Positions 9,323-19,485 are shown, counted from the first letter of the stretch. The stretch is DNA of 64,000 nucleotides from Epilithonimonas hispanica (GCF_003385395.1 NZ_QNUG01000007.1:58022-122021), one strand, 5' to 3'. A program made the numbers and translations. Notes: generated from the letters alone by a model not told the origin.

Positions 9323-10558
9323 TTAACCTTCTAATTCTTCTCTTAGAATGTTTTTCACATCTTCAATTGTCTCTTCTTCAAGATCTACAATTTTCAACAA
9401 TCCTTCAGTATCTTTATCAAGAACACTTCTAGCTGTAGTCAATCCAACTTTTTTGAACTCATCAATAATCCATGCTTCGATCTCATCTGAGAATTCTCTT
9501 AATTCAACATCATCATCATCAGAAGTTTCTCTGTAAACATCAATCTCGTAACCTGTTAACCAAGACGCTAACTTGATATTCTGACCTTGTTTACCAATCA
9601 CTTTAGAAATCTCTTCTACTGGCGTATATACCAGTGCATAGTTTGCTTCTTCGTTGATTTCAATTTTATTAATGATAATATTTCCTAAAGCTCTCTTCAC
9701 AAAGATTTCAGGATTTTTTGACCATTGGATCACATCAATATTTTCATTCTTAAGCTCTCTTACAACTCCATGAATCCTAGAACCTTTCACTCCAACACAA
9801 GCTCCAACAGGATCAATTCTATCATCATAAGCATCAACAGCAATCTTCGCTTTTTCACCAGGGATTCTTACTACTTTTTTAAGAATAATAGTTCCGTCCT
9901 GGATTTCAGGAATCTCAAGCTCCAATAACTCTTCTAGGAATTTAGGCGCTGTTCTAGAAACGATAATTTGTGGTTTAGAACCTCTAAAATCAACACTTTC
10001 TACAATTCCTTTTACGGTTTCTCCTTTCTTGAAGAAATCAGAAGGAATCTGGTTTTCTTTTGGCAAAATGAATTCGTTATCTTCATCATCCAAAAGAATC
10101 ACGTGCTTGTGACGAATATGGTGTACTTCACCAATAATAATTTCACCAATTTTATCTTTGAATTGTTCATACAAAGAAGCGTTAAAATGCTCTTGAATTT
10201 TTGTAGCCAAGATTTGTTTCAATGTTAGAATATTTCTTCTGCCTAATTTAGCAACCGGAATCTCTTGTGTATATTCTTCTCCTACTTCAAAAGTTGGATC
10301 TATTTTTCTAACTTCAGAAATTTCTATTTCCAAGTCATCATCTTCAGACATCTCATCTTCAACAATCACTTTGTTCAAGAAAATCTGAAAATCTCCTTTA
10401 TCAGGGTTTACAATCACATCAAAGTGATCATCAGAATCGTATCTTTTTCTAAGAAGAGTCTTAAGAGAATCTTCGATAATAGCCATTAAGTCTATTTTGC
10501 TGATATTCTTTATTTCTTTAAAATCACCAAAGGCTTCTATTAAAGCTAAATTATCCAT
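9323..10558 (-). CDS. nusA: Transcription termination/antitermination factor NusA
   Basis: A 411-residue RNA polymerase-binding protein that controls pausing, termination and antitermination. The N-terminal polymerase-binding domain covers about 1-125. An S1 domain follows (about 130-200, IGEVHHIRHKHVILLD), then two KH domains (ACVGVKGSRIHGVVREL near 230; ISKVIGKQGQNIKLASWL near 315). A short acidic C-terminal region (about 345-411, VLDKDTEGLLKIVDLEEET) ends the protein; the long acidic repeat region of E. coli NusA is absent, as usual for this phylum. It lies between rimP and infB in the conserved operon. Confidence 0.97.
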   Translation of the reverse strand: MDNLALIEAFGDFKEIKNISKIDLMAIIEDSLKTLLRKRYDSDDHFDVIVNPDKGDFQIFLNKVIVEDEMSEDDDLEIEISEVRKIDPTFEVGEEYTQEIPVAKLGRRNILTLKQILATKIQEHFNASLYEQFKDKIGEIIIGEVHHIRHKHVILLDDEDNEFILPKENQIPSDFFKKGETVKGIVESVDFRGSKPQIIVSRTAPKFLEELLELEIPEIQDGTIILKKVVRIPGEKAKIAVDAYDDRIDPVGACVGVKGSRIHGVVRELKNENIDVIQWSKNPEIFVKRALGNIIINKIEINEEANYALVYTPVEEISKVIGKQGQNIKLASWLTGYEIDVYRETSDDDDVELREFSDEIEAWIIDEFKKVGLTTARSVLDKDTEGLLKIVDLEEETIEDVKNILREELEG

Positions 10559-10618
10559 ATTCTAATATATAATTGATAAATGACAGATGATGACTGAATC
10601 AAACATCTATCTATATTG

Positions 10619-11086
10619 TTAAAATTTAATTACTACTAATGCTTTTTTGATTTCGGAATAAGGAATTTCCTTTTCTTCAACAACATCCTCTTTTCCTTTT
10701 CCTATTAATTTCGGACGTCTATATTCCAGCTTCAGAACAATTTTTTCTTCATCAACAGTTAAAAGTTCGCCTTCAATTTCAGAAGAATCATTCAACATTA
10801 CTTCAATCTCTCTACCTATGTTCTTTTTAAATTGTCTTGGCGACTCTAGAGGCTCGCTTAATCCAGCAGACATTACTTGCAAACTAAAATCATGAATCTC
10901 ACGATCCATATTAAACTCTATTGCTCTACTTGCATCCAGACAGTCCTGAAGTGTAACTCCATTATCTCCATCCAATATTACTATAACATCGGATGAAGCT
11001 GAAATCTTCAAATCTACCAGAAAAAGATCTGTTCTTGTTAATAAAAACTCGTTAAGTAATCGACTTATTTCTGTTTTGAAATCCAT
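10619..11086 (-). CDS. rimP: Ribosome maturation factor RimP
   Basis: A 155-residue protein needed for 30S subunit maturation. It shows the alpha/beta N-terminal domain with VIVILDGDNGVTLQDCLDAS and the SM-like C-terminal barrel with QVMSAGLSEPLESPRQF and the LKLEYRRPK strand. The ATG at 11086 (MDFKTEI) is preferred over an in-frame ATG at 11125, because family members begin about here. It is the first gene of the rimP-nusA-infB operon; a clear -7 box lies at 11163-11171. Confidence 0.93.
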   Translation of the reverse strand: MDFKTEISRLLNEFLLTRTDLFLVDLKISASSDVIVILDGDNGVTLQDCLDASRAIEFNMDREIHDFSLQVMSAGLSEPLESPRQFKKNIGREIEVMLNDSSEIEGELLTVDEEKIVLKLEYRRPKLIGKGKEDVVEEKEIPYSEIKKALVVIKF

Positions 11087-11162
11087 AATTAATAACCACT
11101 TAATTACATCTACGAAAAAAGGCATTCTTGCGAAAGCCTTCCCATTTTCCCGTAAATCTTTT

Positions 11163-11194
11163 GCAAAGATAATTAAATTTTATTTAACAAACAA
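11163..11194 (-). promoter_or_regulatory. Promoter of the rimP-nusA-infB operon
   Basis: On the minus strand TTG (11192-11194) is followed after 20 bases by TATCTTTG (11164-11171), a perfect match to TAnnTTTG. The predicted leader before rimP is about 70 bases and includes a small AAGGC/GCCTT hairpin. Confidence 0.65.
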
Positions 11195-11236
11195 AAACCC
11201 GTAATTACAACTAAATAAACTTCGACTAAATTTTCT

Positions 11237-11445
11237 TAGTTTTGTACGAATATTAAAATTATTCTTTGTGAATATAGCAATTGTTAACGCTTAATATATC
11301 GTATATAATCAAACAAGCAAACCCCTAACATACTTCATAAGCATGGGCAAAAAGCAAACGCTATGAAAAAAACAGATCATCTCCACCTATTAGTTTAGTC
11401 TGGAAAAGATGAAAAAAAACTATTAAAATTAGACAATTATAAAAA
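11237..11445 (+). promoter_or_regulatory. Candidate promoter and about 190-base leader of the polysaccharide operon
   Basis: TAGTTTTG at 11237-11244 fits the -7 box TAnnTTTG; no clear TTG is found at the right distance upstream. It lies about 200 bases before rfbB and would give an unusually long leader. The leader contains no ORF beyond a seven-codon frame (MGKKQTL, from the ATG at 11344) and no obvious terminator hairpin. Long leaders before polysaccharide operons can host antitermination control, but no such element is recognised here. Confidence 0.35.
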
Positions 11446-12525
11446 ATGAAAAATATAATAATTACTGGTGGTGCTGGATTTATAGGCTCTCATGTCGTAA
11501 GAGAATTTGTAAAAAACAATCCGGATTCAACAATTATTAATCTAGATGCATTAACTTATGCTGGAAATCTTGAAAATTTGAAAGACATCGAAAACGAACC
11601 AAATTATGTTTTCGAAAAAGCAGACATTACAAAACCTGAAGAACTAAGAAAGGTTTTTGAAAAATATAACCCAGACGCTGTTGTACATTTGGCCGCTGAG
11701 AGTCACGTAGATAGAAGCATCACAGACCCTAATGCTTTTATTAATACGAATGTTAACGGTACTGCAAATCTTCTTAATCTTTGTATCGAATTCTGGACTT
11801 TGAACCCAAATCATACACACGGAAGATTTCCTAATGAGCCTAGAAAAAATCTTTTCTACCACGTTTCTACGGATGAAGTTTACGGAAGTTTGGGAGAAAC
11901 TGGTTTCTTCTTGGAAACGACACCTTACGATCCACAATCGCCTTATTCCGCTTCGAAGGCAGCTTCTGACCACTTGGTGAGAGCTTATGGAAATACTTAC
12001 GGAATGCCATTTATTTTGTCAAATTGTTCCAACAATTACGGTCCAAATCACTTTCCTGAGAAATTGATTCCACTTTGTATTTCGAATATCATTAATGAAA
12101 AGCCATTACCAATATATGGTGATGGAAAATATACTAGAGATTGGTTATTCGTAATTGATCATGCAAAAGCGATTCATCAGATTTTCAACGAAGCTAAAAC
12201 GGGTGAGACATATAACATCGGAGGCTTCAACGAATGGCAGAATATTGACCTTGTTAAAGAATTGATCAAACAATTGGATGCTAAACTTGGCAAACCAGAA
12301 GGATATTCGGAAAAATTGATTACGTATGTTAAAGACAGACCTGGTCACGATAAACGTTATGCCATCGATGCTACAAAACTTAACAAAGATCTTGGATGGA
12401 AACCATCCGTAACATTCGAAGAAGGATTAGGAAAAACCATCGAATGGTTCTTAGACAACAAAGAATGGTTGGATAATGTGACCTCTGGCGATTATCAAAA
12501 ATACTACGAAAGTCAATATTCATAA
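11446..12525 (+). CDS. rfbB: dTDP-glucose 4,6-dehydratase
   Basis: A 359-residue extended SDR enzyme converting dTDP-glucose to dTDP-4-keto-6-deoxyglucose in the cytoplasm. It has the NAD-binding [11 protein letters not shown] motif at the N-terminus, [12 protein letters not shown], the [10 protein letters not shown] segment with the TDE catalytic residues, and the YSASK active-site motif. [16 protein letters not shown] and [13 protein letters not shown] are typical of RmlB. It opens a plus-strand run of 16 genes and is followed by rfbA 23 bases later. rfbC and rfbD, needed for dTDP-rhamnose, are not in the window. Confidence 0.96.
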   Translation: MKNIIITGGAGFIGSHVVREFVKNNPDSTIINLDALTYAGNLENLKDIENEPNYVFEKADITKPEELRKVFEKYNPDAVVHLAAESHVDRSITDPNAFINTNVNGTANLLNLCIEFWTLNPNHTHGRFPNEPRKNLFYHVSTDEVYGSLGETGFFLETTPYDPQSPYSASKAASDHLVRAYGNTYGMPFILSNCSNNYGPNHFPEKLIPLCISNIINEKPLPIYGDGKYTRDWLFVIDHAKAIHQIFNEAKTGETYNIGGFNEWQNIDLVKELIKQLDAKLGKPEGYSEKLITYVKDRPGHDKRYAIDATKLNKDLGWKPSVTFEEGLGKTIEWFLDNKEWLDNVTSGDYQKYYESQYS

Positions 12526-12548
12526 AATACAAAAAAACTAATCGTAAA

Positions 12549-13409
12549 ATGAAAGGAATTATTTTGGCCGGAGGCTCCGGAACAAGACTTTACCCGTTAA
12601 CAATCGCAGTCAGCAAACAGTTGATGCCTGTTTATGACAAACCAATGATCTACTATCCACTCTCGACATTGTTGTTGGCTGGGATCAAAGACATTTTAAT
12701 CATCACAACGCCTCATGATCAGGCAGGATTTATCAAGCTGCTAGGCGACGGATCTCAATTGGGATGTAATATAGAATATGTGGTTCAACCAAGCCCAGAT
12801 GGATTAGCACAAGCTTTTATTCTTGGAGATCAATTCATTGGTGACGATTCTGCTGCCTTGGTTTTGGGCGATAATATTTTCTACGGTTCCGAAATGGGAA
12901 CTTTATTGAAAAATAAAACCAATCCAGACGGCGGTGTTGTTTTCGCTTATCACGTTGCTGACCCAGAAAGATATGGTGTTGTGGAATTTGATAAAGATTT
13001 CAAAGCACTTTCTATTGAGGAAAAACCAACTGAGCCGAAATCAAATTATGCTGTTCCAGGACTTTATTTCTATGATAATGAAGTAGTTGAAATTGCAAAA
13101 AACATCAAACCTTCTCCAAGAGGTGAACTAGAAATCACGGATATCAATAATGTTTATCTTAGCAAAGGTAAATTGGAAGTTGGTGTTCTAGATAGAGGAA
13201 CTGCTTGGTTGGACACGGGAACTTTTGATTCTTTACAAGATGCTTCAGAATTTGTAAGCGTCATTGAAAAAAGACAAGGTTTTAAAATCGGATGCATTGA
13301 AGAAATTGCCTTTAGAAACAAATTCATTAACGAAGAAAAACTTTTGGAAACAGCTGCAAAATATGGAAAAAGTGGATATGGAAAATATCTGAAAAATCTT
13401 ATTAAATAA
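12549..13409 (+). CDS. rfbA: Glucose-1-phosphate thymidylyltransferase
   Basis: A 286-residue nucleotidyltransferase making dTDP-glucose from glucose-1-phosphate and dTTP. It begins [18 protein letters not shown], the nucleotide-binding signature, followed by [28 protein letters not shown], and [20 protein letters not shown]. Length is normal for RmlA. It supplies the substrate of rfbB directly upstream. Gaps to its neighbours are 18-23 bases, consistent with one operon. Confidence 0.96.
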   Translation: MKGIILAGGSGTRLYPLTIAVSKQLMPVYDKPMIYYPLSTLLLAGIKDILIITTPHDQAGFIKLLGDGSQLGCNIEYVVQPSPDGLAQAFILGDQFIGDDSAALVLGDNIFYGSEMGTLLKNKTNPDGGVVFAYHVADPERYGVVEFDKDFKALSIEEKPTEPKSNYAVPGLYFYDNEVVEIAKNIKPSPRGELEITDINNVYLSKGKLEVGVLDRGTAWLDTGTFDSLQDASEFVSVIEKRQGFKIGCIEEIAFRNKFINEEKLLETAAKYGKSGYGKYLKNLIK

Positions 13410-13427
13410 TCACAAATATAAACACAA

Positions 13428-14279
13428 ATGAGTGATTCTCAAAATCATCAATGGACCGAAACGATAGAATCCAAACATTCTCTTTTTGATCTTAATTTGA
13501 AAGAGGTCTGGCGTTACAGAGATTTGGCTTTTATGTTTGTCAAAAGAGACTTTGTGTCTAGTTTCAAACAAACTATTTTAGGTCCTATCTGGTTTTTCAT
13601 CAATCCAATTTTTACAACTATTGTTTATATTGTTATTTTTGGAAACATTGCAAAATTATCCACAGATGGTGCTCCAAAAATCCTTTTCTACCTTGCAGGA
13701 ATCACGCTTTGGAACTATTTTTCTAGTTGCCTTGTAGGTACATCTAATGTATTTACCAATAATGCTGGGATATTTGGTAAAGTCTATTTTCCTAGATTAA
13801 TCATGCCAATATCTATAGTACTTTCCAATCTAATGAGATTTGGAGTACAAATGGGTCTTTTTTTAATTGCTTTTTTTTACTATCTGTTCAAAGGAGAAGT
13901 TCAACCAAACTGGTGGATTCTTGCAACGCCCTTTTTAATTATTTTGATGGCGATATTTGCTTTGGGAATGGGAATGATATTTTCTTCATTGACAACAAAA
14001 TACCGTGATTTGCAAATGTTGCTGACGTTTGGGATCAGTTTATACATGTATGCGACACCGGTCATATATCCTGCATCAAGTTTAAAAGGTATTTTTAAAA
14101 CAATTGCTTATTACAATCCACTAACTGGTATTTTTGAATGTTTTAAATATGCCTGGTTAGGAGTTGGAGATTTTGACGCACTAATGTTGGTCATCAGTAC
14201 CATTATAATATTCATAATTCTAGCGATAGGTACTGTAATCTTCAATAAAGTGGAGAAAAGCTTTATGGATACGGTTTAG
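13428..14279 (+). CDS. ABC-2 type polysaccharide export permease (Wzm-like)
   Basis: A 283-residue inner-membrane protein with about six transmembrane segments. It starts with a cytoplasmic stretch and the WRYRDLAFMFVKRDFVSSFKQTILGPIWFFINP motif region found in O-antigen exporters, here at about 28-62. Later it has FSSLTTKYRDLQMLLTFGISLYMYATPVIYP-type sequence (about 184-215). It forms the channel through which a lipid-linked polysaccharide is flipped across the inner membrane, together with the ATPase encoded two genes downstream. Glf is inserted between the two transporter genes. Confidence 0.93.
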   Translation: MSDSQNHQWTETIESKHSLFDLNLKEVWRYRDLAFMFVKRDFVSSFKQTILGPIWFFINPIFTTIVYIVIFGNIAKLSTDGAPKILFYLAGITLWNYFSSCLVGTSNVFTNNAGIFGKVYFPRLIMPISIVLSNLMRFGVQMGLFLIAFFYYLFKGEVQPNWWILATPFLIILMAIFALGMGMIFSSLTTKYRDLQMLLTFGISLYMYATPVIYPASSLKGIFKTIAYYNPLTGIFECFKYAWLGVGDFDALMLVISTIIIFIILAIGTVIFNKVEKSFMDTV

Positions 14280-14311
14280 TTAAGCCCTCCAACCATTATA
14301 AATGTAAACAA

Positions 14312-15415
14312 ATGAAGAAATATTTAATCGTAGGAAGTGGCTTTTCCGGAGCAGTAATAGCAGAGCGGCTTTCAAAAAATCCCGACAACCAGATTTTGGT
14401 AATTGATGAAAGAAATCATATTGGAGGTAATTGTTTTACAGAAAGAGACAAGGAAACCAATATCATGGAGCATAGATACGGTCCTCACATTTTCAATACA
14501 GATAATCAGTTCGTCTGGGACTATGTGCAGAACTTTTGTGAGATGGTTCCTTTTATCAATCGTGTAAAAACAATTTATAAATCAAACGTCTATTCCCTTC
14601 CTATAAACCTTCATACAATCAATCAGTTTTTCAAAAAAACATTAAATCCAAATGAAGCCAAAAAATTTATTGAAAGCATTGCCAATCATAATATTGTAAT
14701 ACCTCAAAATTTTGAAGAACAAGCTTTGAAATTTATAGGAGCCGATTTATACAATGCTTTCTTTTACGGCTACACTAAAAAGCAATGGGGTTGTGAACCT
14801 AGAGAGTTGCCCTCAAGTATTCTTAAAAGACTACCTATCCGTTTCAACTATAATGATAATTATTACAATAATTATTACCAGGGAATACCCAAACACGGAT
14901 ATACTGCTATTTTTGAAAAAATGCTAGATGCTCCTAATATAGAAATTCGACTAAATACAAAATTTGATGATTCTTGGGATATCAAAGATTATGATCACGT
15001 TTTCTATACTGGGGCTATTGATTCATTTTTCAATTATAAATATGGGCGACTATCTTACAGAACCGTATTTTTTAACAAAACAACTACAGAGGGGGATTAT
15101 CAGGGTAATGCAGTTATAAATTATGCAGATCCTGAAGTTCCTTATACAAGAGTTCACGAACATAAACATTTTACACCTTGGGAAGATCACCAAAAGACCA
15201 TATATTTTAAAGAATACAGTAAAGAAACCGAAGCAAACGACATTCCATATTACCCGAAAAGATTGAAACAAGATATGGAAATCTTTGCTAAGTATGAAAC
15301 CGAAAAAAATACTTTGGACAAATTTACTTTCTTAGGAAGATTGGCAACTTACCGCTATATGGACATGCATCATGTAATTGGGGAGGCTTTACAAATTGCA
15401 AAAAACTTCAAATAA
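14312..15415 (+). CDS. glf: UDP-galactopyranose mutase
   Basis: A 367-residue flavoenzyme interconverting UDP-galactopyranose and UDP-galactofuranose. It has the FAD-binding motif LIVGSGFSGAVIAERLS at the N-terminus, then IDERNHIGGNCFTERD, the YGPHIFNTDN substrate motif, FFYGYTKKQWG, and a C-terminal FLGRLATYRYMDMHHVIGEAL, where FAD and substrate contacts lie. Its presence predicts galactofuranose in the exported glycan. It sits between the permease and ATPase genes of the export system, 5 bases before the latter. Confidence 0.95.
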   Translation: MKKYLIVGSGFSGAVIAERLSKNPDNQILVIDERNHIGGNCFTERDKETNIMEHRYGPHIFNTDNQFVWDYVQNFCEMVPFINRVKTIYKSNVYSLPINLHTINQFFKKTLNPNEAKKFIESIANHNIVIPQNFEEQALKFIGADLYNAFFYGYTKKQWGCEPRELPSSILKRLPIRFNYNDNYYNNYYQGIPKHGYTAIFEKMLDAPNIEIRLNTKFDDSWDIKDYDHVFYTGAIDSFFNYKYGRLSYRTVFFNKTTTEGDYQGNAVINYADPEVPYTRVHEHKHFTPWEDHQKTIYFKEYSKETEANDIPYYPKRLKQDMEIFAKYETEKNTLDKFTFLGRLATYRYMDMHHVIGEALQIAKNFK

Positions 15416-15420
15416 TAAAA

Positions 15421-16668
15421 ATGGCATTAGCATTAAAAGCTGAAGATATATCGAAACAATATAGATTAGGGCAAGTAGGTACAGGAACACTTTCACATGA
15501 CCTCAATCGCTTCTGGCATCAGATTCGTGGAAAAGAAGACCCTTACCTTAAAATTGGAGAGTCTAATGACCGGACTCAGAAAGGAGAAAGCGAATATGTA
15601 TGGTCTCTTCGCGATATCAACTTTGAAATAGAACAAGGCTCTGCAGTAGGTATTATTGGAAGAAACGGTGCTGGAAAATCTACGCTTTTAAAACTTCTGA
15701 GCAAAGTAACAAAACCCACAACTGGAAGAATCCTGACCAGCGGTAGAATAGCATCTTTACTAGAGGTAGGTACAGGTTTCCATCCGGAAATGACTGGTCG
15801 AGAAAATGTTTACCTCAATGGCGCAATTCTCGGGATGACAAGGAAAGAAATTACGAGAAAATTTGATGAGATTGTAGATTTTTCAGGTGTTGAAAGATAC
15901 ATTGATACGCCTGTAAAACGCTATTCATCCGGGATGTATGTTCGCCTTGCCTTTGCTGTAGCAGCACATTTAGAATCTGAAATTCTAATCGTAGATGAAG
16001 TTCTTGCGGTGGGGGATGCCGAGTTTCAGAAAAAATGCTTGGGTAAGATGGGAGACGTATCCAAAGGAGAAGGTAGAACCGTACTGTTTGTAAGTCATAA
16101 TATGGATGCTGTAAAAAAACTGTGTGACAAAGGAATATTTCTTGATAAAGGAACTGTAAAATATCACGGAAATATTAGCAAGACAATTTCTATTTATAAC
16201 CAACATCTTTTTGAAAACAAAATAACTGATTATACTAATAACGATAACAAAAAAGAAAAAGTATCACGTGTTTTTATAAGCGATGAAAATGGTATCAAAA
16301 AAAATTCAATTAGTTCTTTTGATGGAGATTATTTTTTAAATATTACTTTACAAGCAGAAAATTTCTCTAACGTAGAGTTTGGATGTACCATTTTTACTGA
16401 AGATGGAGAAGCTCTAATTTCTTCTGAAATACTTAGTGATCTATCTCCCGTAGGCGGAGTTTCTAATGCTAAAATAAAACTGCCACATAATTTATTGACA
16501 GAAGGAAATTATTATCTAGAAGGAGCAATGTGGAGGAAAGGCGTAGGAAGCATAGAACAAAAAGATTACTATATATCGATTATTGTGGAGCCTAGAAATC
16601 TAATAGAATTGGAAGGAGGCAAGGTTCTTGGCAAACTACTAAATCCCAATTCTTGGATAAAAATTTAG
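15421..16668 (+). CDS. Polysaccharide ABC export ATPase with C-terminal recognition domain (Wzt-like)
   Basis: A 415-residue ATPase. The nucleotide-binding domain (about 1-250) has Walker A GRNGAGKST, LLEVGTGFHPEMTGRENVYL, the signature YSSGMYVRLAFA and Walker B ILIVDEVLAVGDAEF. An extra domain of about 145 residues (270-415) follows, rich in beta strands, as in Wzt proteins that recognise the end of the O-antigen chain before export. This domain implies a chain-end modification that serves as export signal, possibly made by a methyl-, acyl- or glycosyltransferase of this locus. Confidence 0.95.
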   Translation: MALALKAEDISKQYRLGQVGTGTLSHDLNRFWHQIRGKEDPYLKIGESNDRTQKGESEYVWSLRDINFEIEQGSAVGIIGRNGAGKSTLLKLLSKVTKPTTGRILTSGRIASLLEVGTGFHPEMTGRENVYLNGAILGMTRKEITRKFDEIVDFSGVERYIDTPVKRYSSGMYVRLAFAVAAHLESEILIVDEVLAVGDAEFQKKCLGKMGDVSKGEGRTVLFVSHNMDAVKKLCDKGIFLDKGTVKYHGNISKTISIYNQHLFENKITDYTNNDNKKEKVSRVFISDENGIKKNSISSFDGDYFLNITLQAENFSNVEFGCTIFTEDGEALISSEILSDLSPVGGVSNAKIKLPHNLLTEGNYYLEGAMWRKGVGSIEQKDYYISIIVEPRNLIELEGGKVLGKLLNPNSWIKI

Positions 16669-16673
16669 TAATT

Positions 16674-17708
16674 ATGAGTATATATATTGCTTGTCCCCCT
16701 CTCTTTGCCACCGGTGGAACAGAATTGCTTCACCAGCTTCATCAAAAATTGAAGCAAAGAGGTATTGATTCTTATATTTATTATTATGATGCTATTCAAG
16801 AAAACAAGGAAGATTTGATTGCAGAACGATTTAAAAAATATTTTGTTAATTTTGAGAAAGAAATTGTATTAGATTTCGTAGATACAAAAGATCATTTTCT
16901 AATCTTACCGGAAACACTCTTTGGAAAAATAAAAACATCAAAAATCAAACTTTGCCAATGGTGGCTAAGTGTAGATAATTTTTTCAAAGACAAGTGGCTT
17001 CTAAAACAGAACTTGATATTTTCTAATGACCCTATACAGAATCTTAAAAATTTTTTAAAAAAAACAATTAATAGATTCCCGTATAATACTTTGAATGAAA
17101 TGCTGAATCAAGAAAACGTATACTGCAATTTCTATCAAAGCCATTATGCATTACAATTTATCAAAAAATTGGGATTAAGAAATCCTTTGCCTCTATCCGA
17201 TTTTATAAACTCTGATATTTTGCAATTGTCTGCCAGCACAGACATCTCTTCCAAAGAAAACATTATTATATATAATCCACAAAAAGGGATAGAAAAAATT
17301 GAAATACTAAAAAAAAACAGTCCCAAAAATTTCAATTGGATTCCAATAGAAAATATGTCTCCTATCGAAGTCCAAGAACTGTTTAAAAAATCTAAATTAT
17401 ATATTGATTTTGGATACCATCCCGGGAAAGACAGAATTCCAAGAGAAGCCGCAGTAAATGATTGCTGCATTATAACAAACAGAGAAGGTTCTGCAAAAAA
17501 CAATATCGACATTCCCATTTTTGATAAATATAAATTTTCTGAACCCATAAAAGATCAGACAAAAATATTTGAATTGATTTCTGATATTTTTGCAAATTAT
17601 AAATTGCATCTAAAAAATTTTCAATCATATAAGAATAAGATCTTAAAGGAAGAGCAGATTTTTGAAATTGAGATTGATCATTTTTTAAAAAAGTTAAAAT
17701 TAATCTAA
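16674..17708 (+). CDS. Glycosyltransferase, family unclear
   Basis: A 344-residue cytoplasmic protein. The N-terminus has a GT-B-like glycine motif (ATGGTELLHQLHQKLKQRG) and the C-terminal half has YIDFGYHPGKDRIPREAA followed by CCIITNREGSAKNN, a pattern of GT-B transferases where the donor is bound. The ATG at 16674 is preferred over an in-frame TTG at 16653, which would overlap the Wzt gene. Bases are clearly more AT-rich than in rfbA or rfbB, as in the following genes. The donor and acceptor are unknown. Confidence 0.75.
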   Translation: MSIYIACPPLFATGGTELLHQLHQKLKQRGIDSYIYYYDAIQENKEDLIAERFKKYFVNFEKEIVLDFVDTKDHFLILPETLFGKIKTSKIKLCQWWLSVDNFFKDKWLLKQNLIFSNDPIQNLKNFLKKTINRFPYNTLNEMLNQENVYCNFYQSHYALQFIKKLGLRNPLPLSDFINSDILQLSASTDISSKENIIIYNPQKGIEKIEILKKNSPKNFNWIPIENMSPIEVQELFKKSKLYIDFGYHPGKDRIPREAAVNDCCIITNREGSAKNNIDIPIFDKYKFSEPIKDQTKIFELISDIFANYKLHLKNFQSYKNKILKEEQIFEIEIDHFLKKLKLI

Positions 17709-17718
17709 AATTCCACCC

Positions 17719-18600
17719 TTGAAAAACAAACTTGCCATAGTCATCCCCTACTACAAAATTGATTTTTTTGAAGAAACAATTAAATCTGTGGCGAGTCAAA
17801 AAGACAAGAATTTTTCTTTATATATAGGAAATGATAATAGCCCAGATGATCCTTTACCAATTATAAAAAAATATCTAAAGGATGATGAGTACAAATATTT
17901 TTATTACGAAGAAAATCTTGGCGGCAAAAATCTGGCATTGCAATGGGAAAGAATTTTAGAAAATATAACAGAAGAATGGTTTCAGATTTTGGGCGATGAT
18001 GATGAGTTGCCTGAGAATTTTGTAGAATCTTTTTATAATTCTATAACTCAACTTGATGAAAAAGGGATTAATGTTATAAAGTTTCCTGTAAAAATTATCG
18101 ATGAAAACAATAATTGTATCCGACAATTTTCTTTTGGCAAAAATCTGATTAGCCGATATGAATTTCTTATATCAAGAATCAATCATTCTGCTTTATCCTC
18201 TTTATCAGAAAATATTTTCAGAACTAAAAGCTTTTTAAAATATAAAATACAGCAATTTCCGCTTGCTTGGCACAGTGATGACTGCATGATTTTCGAATAT
18301 GCTGAAAATGACCAGATCCTTTACTGTAAAAATACATTTGTTTTTGTAAGAATGTCTGAAAAAAACATCTCCTCCATGACAAATAATACCTCTTTGAAGG
18401 AAACAGCTACAAATGAATTTTTCACTTATATTATTGCGAACTATTATAGACAATTTAGCTCGACACAAAAAAAAATCATTTTAAAAAATTTAAAAAAACA
18501 TTTATATTACTCACATCACAAGCTAAGCTTACAAACAATTTTTATAATTTTTACCGATAACTTCATTCATGGCCTAAAGCTTTCTAAATATCTACTTTAA
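17719..18600 (+). CDS. Family 2 glycosyltransferase
   Basis: A 293-residue GT-A enzyme. It opens with KLAIVIPYYKIDFFEETIKS, has a nucleotide-binding region with IGNDNSPDD, and a metal-binding DXD-type motif in WFQILGDDDELPENF (near residue 95). The C-terminus has WHSDDCMIFEYAEND. The start is a TTG, the only candidate that keeps the first beta strand. It overlaps the next gene by one base. Sugar specificity cannot be read from the sequence. Confidence 0.85.
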   Translation: MKNKLAIVIPYYKIDFFEETIKSVASQKDKNFSLYIGNDNSPDDPLPIIKKYLKDDEYKYFYYEENLGGKNLALQWERILENITEEWFQILGDDDELPENFVESFYNSITQLDEKGINVIKFPVKIIDENNNCIRQFSFGKNLISRYEFLISRINHSALSSLSENIFRTKSFLKYKIQQFPLAWHSDDCMIFEYAENDQILYCKNTFVFVRMSEKNISSMTNNTSLKETATNEFFTYIIANYYRQFSSTQKKIILKNLKKHLYYSHHKLSLQTIFIIFTDNFIHGLKLSKYLL

Positions 18601-19481
18601 TGAATCATTTAGTCTCCATTATCATTCCCAACTTCAACCGGGCAACTCTTATAAAAGAGACCTTAGACTCGATAGCATCACAGACCTATCCTAACTGGGA
18701 ATGTATTATTGTAGATGATGGCTCGACTGACGACTCTATAAAAGTAATTAACCAGTATGCTGAAAGAGATTCAAGGTTTAAACTTTTTATGCGCCCCAAA
18801 GATTATCCAAAAGGAGCCAATTCCTGTAGGAATATCGGCATAAAAAAAGCAGTTGGTAATTATATTATTTTCTTTGATAGTGATGATTTGATGACTCCCA
18901 ATCATGTAGAAGAGAAATTAAAGTTAATTCAATCAGGCGATTTCGATTTTGCCATAACCAAGACAGAATACTTCAATAATCCGGAAAACATAAACCCCAT
19001 CAATTACCGAAATCTCTTCACCCATCCCATTACAGCGGATAGTTTTATACAAAAGAAAATTAACTGGCTTACATTAGACCCTATTATTAAAGCAGAGATA
19101 TCAAAATCAATCTATTTCACGGAAAATAACAAATCAGCTGAAGAATATAATTATTTTGTAAAACTTGTCCTCAAAACAGAAAAAGCTACAGTTAAGAATA
19201 TTGCTTTGTCTTTAAGAAGAAATCATGTCGACTCTTTTCAATTTGGAAAAGGAATTGAAGAAAGACAAAGACAGATAAATTATTTTTATTATTTCTGGGA
19301 TTCTTATAATGAAATTAAAGACCATCCAAATTTGAGTAAATCTTCTAAACGCTTTATGCTTGACCAGTGTTACATTATTTTAAAAAACAATAGATTTAAA
19401 TTAGATTTATTTCATTTTAGCTGGGAATATTTGAAGCTTTACAACTTCAAATCAATAAAAAAAGTATTAAACTTATTGTAG
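18600..19481 (+). CDS. Family 2 glycosyltransferase
   Basis: A 293-residue GT-A enzyme with the textbook N-terminus LVSIIIPNFNRATLIKETLDS, WECIIVDDGSTDDS, GANSCRNIGIKKAVG and the DXD-type motif IIFFDSDDLMTPNHVE (near residue 95). The ATG overlaps the previous stop codon, pointing to coupled translation. It is expected to add one sugar from a nucleotide donor to the growing lipid-linked chain on the cytoplasmic face. Confidence 0.9.
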   Translation: MNHLVSIIIPNFNRATLIKETLDSIASQTYPNWECIIVDDGSTDDSIKVINQYAERDSRFKLFMRPKDYPKGANSCRNIGIKKAVGNYIIFFDSDDLMTPNHVEEKLKLIQSGDFDFAITKTEYFNNPENINPINYRNLFTHPITADSFIQKKINWLTLDPIIKAEISKSIYFTENNKSAEEYNYFVKLVLKTEKATVKNIALSLRRNHVDSFQFGKGIEERQRQINYFYYFWDSYNEIKDHPNLSKSSKRFMLDQCYIILKNNRFKLDLFHFSWEYLKLYNFKSIKKVLNLL

Positions 19482-19485
19482 TTAT

